Assembly: GCA_910577185.1 (NCBI GenBank)
Contig: CAJTLR010000110.1
Span: 1-7,259 of the forward strand
DNA: 7,259 bases
Direction of reading: 5' to 3'
From: an uncultured Acetatifactor sp.
GTDB taxonomy: Bacteria > Bacillota > Clostridia > Lachnospirales > Lachnospiraceae
The notes beneath the pieces are model-generated. The model was not told the origin of the DNA and made no database searches. It saw only the letters and a list, made by a program, of their open reading frames with translations. Positions 6,614 to 7,259 of this stretch are shown here, piece by piece (the first letter of the stretch is position 1; each line of letters opens with the position of its first letter). The translations under genes were made by a program, and so were the position numbers.

Positions 6614-6786
6614 GAGTGTCAAAAAAGTAAATTATACAAGTTGACTACATTTTGTTGTACATAAACCCAAACAATTATTTGCAGTATCTCTTTTCTGTAA
6701 AATACCTTTTGACATCATGTTCATTACATATTATGGGTATAACATCTCTATTTACATGAATTTAGCAGACCGCCCCGAAAAATGGC

Positions 6787-6825
6787 AAAAAAATAACAGC
6801 AGCCTGATTCCCAAAGCCGCTGTTA
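6787..6825 (-). terminator. Intrinsic terminator of the winged-helix gene
   Basis: On the minus strand TAACAGC (6825-6819) pairs with GCTGTTA (6800-6794), extended after one mismatch by two G-C pairs, and is followed directly by seven T's (6793-6787). This is a classic intrinsic terminator. Its first three bases are the stop codon TAA of the winged-helix gene, so termination is placed immediately at the end of the coding region. Confidence 0.85.
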
Positions 6826-7206
6826 TATACGTTTCTGTTCCGTGTTCAGTTCAAAACAGTACCCGTCCTCCCGCTCGCACCGGATCGTAAAGCAGGCATC
6901 GAGCAGGGCCGCATACAGCTTTTCCCGCAGGTTCCGTATGTGGCACTTTATGGTGTTGCTCTCATTGCCAAGCGCATCCTCGCCCCACACTTTCTGGTAT
7001 ATCTGGTTATAAGTGAGGATGTGTCCCTGATTCACCACCAGGAGATAGAAAAGGTCATACTCCTTCACCGTAAGGCTGATCTCCTTACGGCCGCGGTATA
7101 TCTTCCTGCGGTTGGGGTATATCTCAAGCCCCGGTATTGAAAGTACGGAATCTTCATTCAACTGATGGTAGTCAAAGTCAGGGTGGCGTTTCAGGACATC
7201 CATCAC
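6823..7206 (-). CDS. Stand-alone winged-helix DNA-binding protein (OmpR-type output domain, no receiver)
   Basis: This 127-residue protein is a probable transcription regulator. After a short lead of about 22 residues it consists of one OmpR/PhoB-type winged helix: LTVKEYDLFYLLVVNQGHI at about 45-63, then YNQIYQKVWGED, NTIKCHIRNLREKL as recognition region, and a C-terminal beta wing ending DGYCFEL. No receiver domain is present, and an in-frame TGA lies six bases before the start, so it is not the tail of a full regulator. The start is GTG at 7206 or the ATG that follows it, with GAAAGAAGG just upstream. It is encoded opposite to the two-component genes and is clearly richer in G+C. Short regulators of this kind occur in Clostridial integrative elements, so I infer it belongs to a different unit. 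Its targets are unknown. Confidence 0.85.
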   Translation of the reverse strand: MMDVLKRHPDFDYHQLNEDSVLSIPGLEIYPNRRKIYRGRKEISLTVKEYDLFYLLVVNQGHILTYNQIYQKVWGEDALGNESNTIKCHIRNLREKLYAALLDACFTIRCEREDGYCFELNTEQKRI

Positions 7207-7225
7207 CTTCTTTCAAAAAATTATC

Positions 7226-7258
7226 TCACGCCTTCACATCAAAACCACCCTGCTCCCT
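7226..7258 (-). other. Possible C-terminal end of an upstream gene
   Basis: One minus-strand frame is open from the window edge and ends REQGGFDVKA followed by TGA at 7228-7226, 19 bases before the winged-helix start. Close spacing would fit an operon, and the other two frames have early stops. Ten residues are too few to identify a family. Confidence 0.25.
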
Positions 7259-7259
7259 C

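Larger units (their letters stand above)
6374..6786. other. Intergenic region between the kinase and the winged-helix gene
   Basis: No convincing gene lies in this stretch. Its left part (about 6400-6485) is G+C-richer and carries the small open frame described separately, plus a weak GAGCC/GGCTC stem (6403-6407 with 6426-6430). The middle (6530-6615) holds two inverted repeats. The right part (about 6615-6780) is strongly AT-rich with scattered TACA/TGTA motifs and a TTGACA at 6709-6714 that lacks a well-placed -10. The change in composition across the region suggests a junction between DNA of different origin. Confidence 0.5.

Noticed and set aside
6643..6660. TACA/TGTA motifs as a BlaI/CopY-type operator
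   Set aside because: The spacing between the two halves is six bases rather than the expected two, and no such regulator is encoded nearby.
6709..6743. Perfect TTGACA as a plus-strand promoter
   Set aside because: The hexamer 17 bp away is TATGGG; better -10 candidates (TATTAT, TATAAC) are at spacings of 14 and 23 bp, and no plus-strand gene follows.
1..7259. CRISPR arrays, tRNA or rRNA genes, insertion sequences
   Set aside because: No regular direct repeats with spacers, no cloverleaf-like sequence with conserved TTC arm, and no transposase-like protein was seen on either strand.

Overview
The window looks like chromosomal or integrative-element DNA from a low-to-moderate G+C Firmicute, most likely a Lachnospiraceae-type Clostridium. 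The reasons are strong AGGAGG-type ribosome binding sites, tightly packed operons, a Gram-positive lipobox, and protein styles (FtsX-like permeases with large outer domains, an OmpR-family regulator, a kinase without a HAMP domain) typical of gut Clostridia. This assignment is inference from style; no marker gene is present.

Layout. Positions 114-4115 (minus strand) form a four-gene operon read from right to left: a secreted lipoprotein, two different FtsX/MacB-type permeases, and an ABC ATPase. The genes are 1 to 11 bases apart. Positions 4116-4390 are a divergent control region. Positions 4391-6373 (plus strand) hold an OmpR/PhoB-type response regulator and an overlapping sensor kinase gene. 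The kinase reading frame is broken at a run of seven A's (5982-5988), which separates its ATP-binding domain from its sensor and phosphoacceptor half. Positions 6374-6822 hold no convincing gene, but contain a G+C-richer patch with a small open frame, two inverted repeats, and a terminator belonging to the last gene. Positions 6823-7206 (minus strand) encode a short winged-helix DNA-binding protein with no receiver domain. It is visibly richer in G+C than the rest and probably belongs to a different genetic unit, possibly an integrative element.

How it fits together. The lipoprotein, permeases and ATPase probably form one envelope complex of the MacB/LolCDE/Bce mechanotransmission type. The divergent two-component system probably senses envelope stress or a peptide and controls the transporter. 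The control region supports this. Each side has two TAG-containing half-sites 11 bp apart, followed 10 or 11 bases later by a GC-TATACT or GC-TATTCT element, so the two promoters are near mirror images. This predicts that one regulator drives both operons. The main points to check are the broken kinase, the mirrored operator, the structured leader before the regulator, and the OB-fold-like lipoprotein as an unusual transporter subunit.
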